Below, one piece after another: positions 45,262 through 45,277 of a stretch of 45,277 nt of DNA. The notes beneath the pieces were generated by a model. The model searched no databases. It was not told where the DNA came from and saw only the letters and a list, made by a program, of their open reading frames with translations. The position numbers and the translations under genes were made by a program. How positions within the stretch are numbered: the first letter of the stretch is position 1; every line of letters begins with the position of its first letter. This DNA is from Microbacterium sp. (GTDB taxonomy: Bacteria > Actinomycetota > Actinomycetes > Actinomycetales > Microbacteriaceae): contig QFPM01000026.1 of NCBI GenBank assembly GCA_003248655.1, forward strand, positions 1-45,277, written 5' to 3'.

Positions 45262-45277
45262 TCAGCCTCCGCCGAAC

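Noticed and set aside
1..45277. tRNA, rRNA or CRISPR arrays
   Set aside because: No cloverleaf-like stretch with CCA end and no regularly spaced direct repeats were seen by eye. A covariance-model search would be needed to exclude small RNAs.

Overview
The window is one almost complete Mu-like (transposable) siphophage prophage, about 45.1 kb, with short host-like flanks. Phage DNA runs from about 100 to 45215. Both ends read 5'-TGTA inward and carry repeated copies of a transposase-type site (GCGCGCANNNTCGNNTGGCA). The GC-rich codon use, and relatives of the alphaproteobacterial regulators GcrA, CtrA and DnaA among the early genes, point to an alphaproteobacterial host, probably Hyphomicrobiales. 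This is inference; no host marker gene is present.

Layout. (1) 100-2245: left end, a small gene, a visibly AT-richer leftward pair (S24-type repressor, then a secreted protein coupled to it by a TAATG overlap) and the operator region. (2) 2246-17611: early region. It holds ner, two small genes, a leftward pair that includes a SLATT-like two-helix membrane protein, then parB, a MuA-type DDE transposase, a MuB-type ATPase and about 22 small tightly overlapping genes. These include DUF3164, GemA, a second ParB-like protein, an ASCH-like protein, an adenine methyltransferase and, last, a Mor-type activator. (3) 17612-24988: lysis genes (TIGR02594 endolysin, LLH-type holin), DUF2730, a winged-helix protein, small and large terminase, DUF935 portal and MuF. 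(4) 25341-31554: gpI-type protease with nested scaffold, decoration protein, major head, head-tail connectors, tail tube and tail chaperones. The chaperones are joined by a clear -1 programmed frameshift at a G-GGA-AAC heptamer. (5) 31554-44901: tape measure with an M15-type peptidase motif, distal tail proteins, NlpC/P60-like peptidase, J-like tip protein and four fibre-type proteins, two of them SGNH-type esterases. (6) 44902-45215: fibre-gene debris and the right-end transposase sites.

How it works together. The repressor and Ner face each other across the operator region and decide lysogeny or lysis. MuA, MuB and the end sites carry out transposition. The last early gene resembles Mor, and a 30-bp palindromic element occurs once just after it, before the lysis genes, and once just before the protease gene. 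These are the places where Mu has Plys and PI, so the element may be the late operator. No tail sheath is seen, so the tail is non-contractile.

Most worth following up: the early genes resembling DnaA domain IV, GcrA and the CtrA DNA-binding domain together with an adenine methyltransferase; the leftward SLATT pair; the tail-chaperone frameshift; a likely one-base frameshift in the DUF2786-like gene; the collapsed fibre gene at the right end; and a perfect 46-bp inverted repeat in the two flanks with no visible target duplication.
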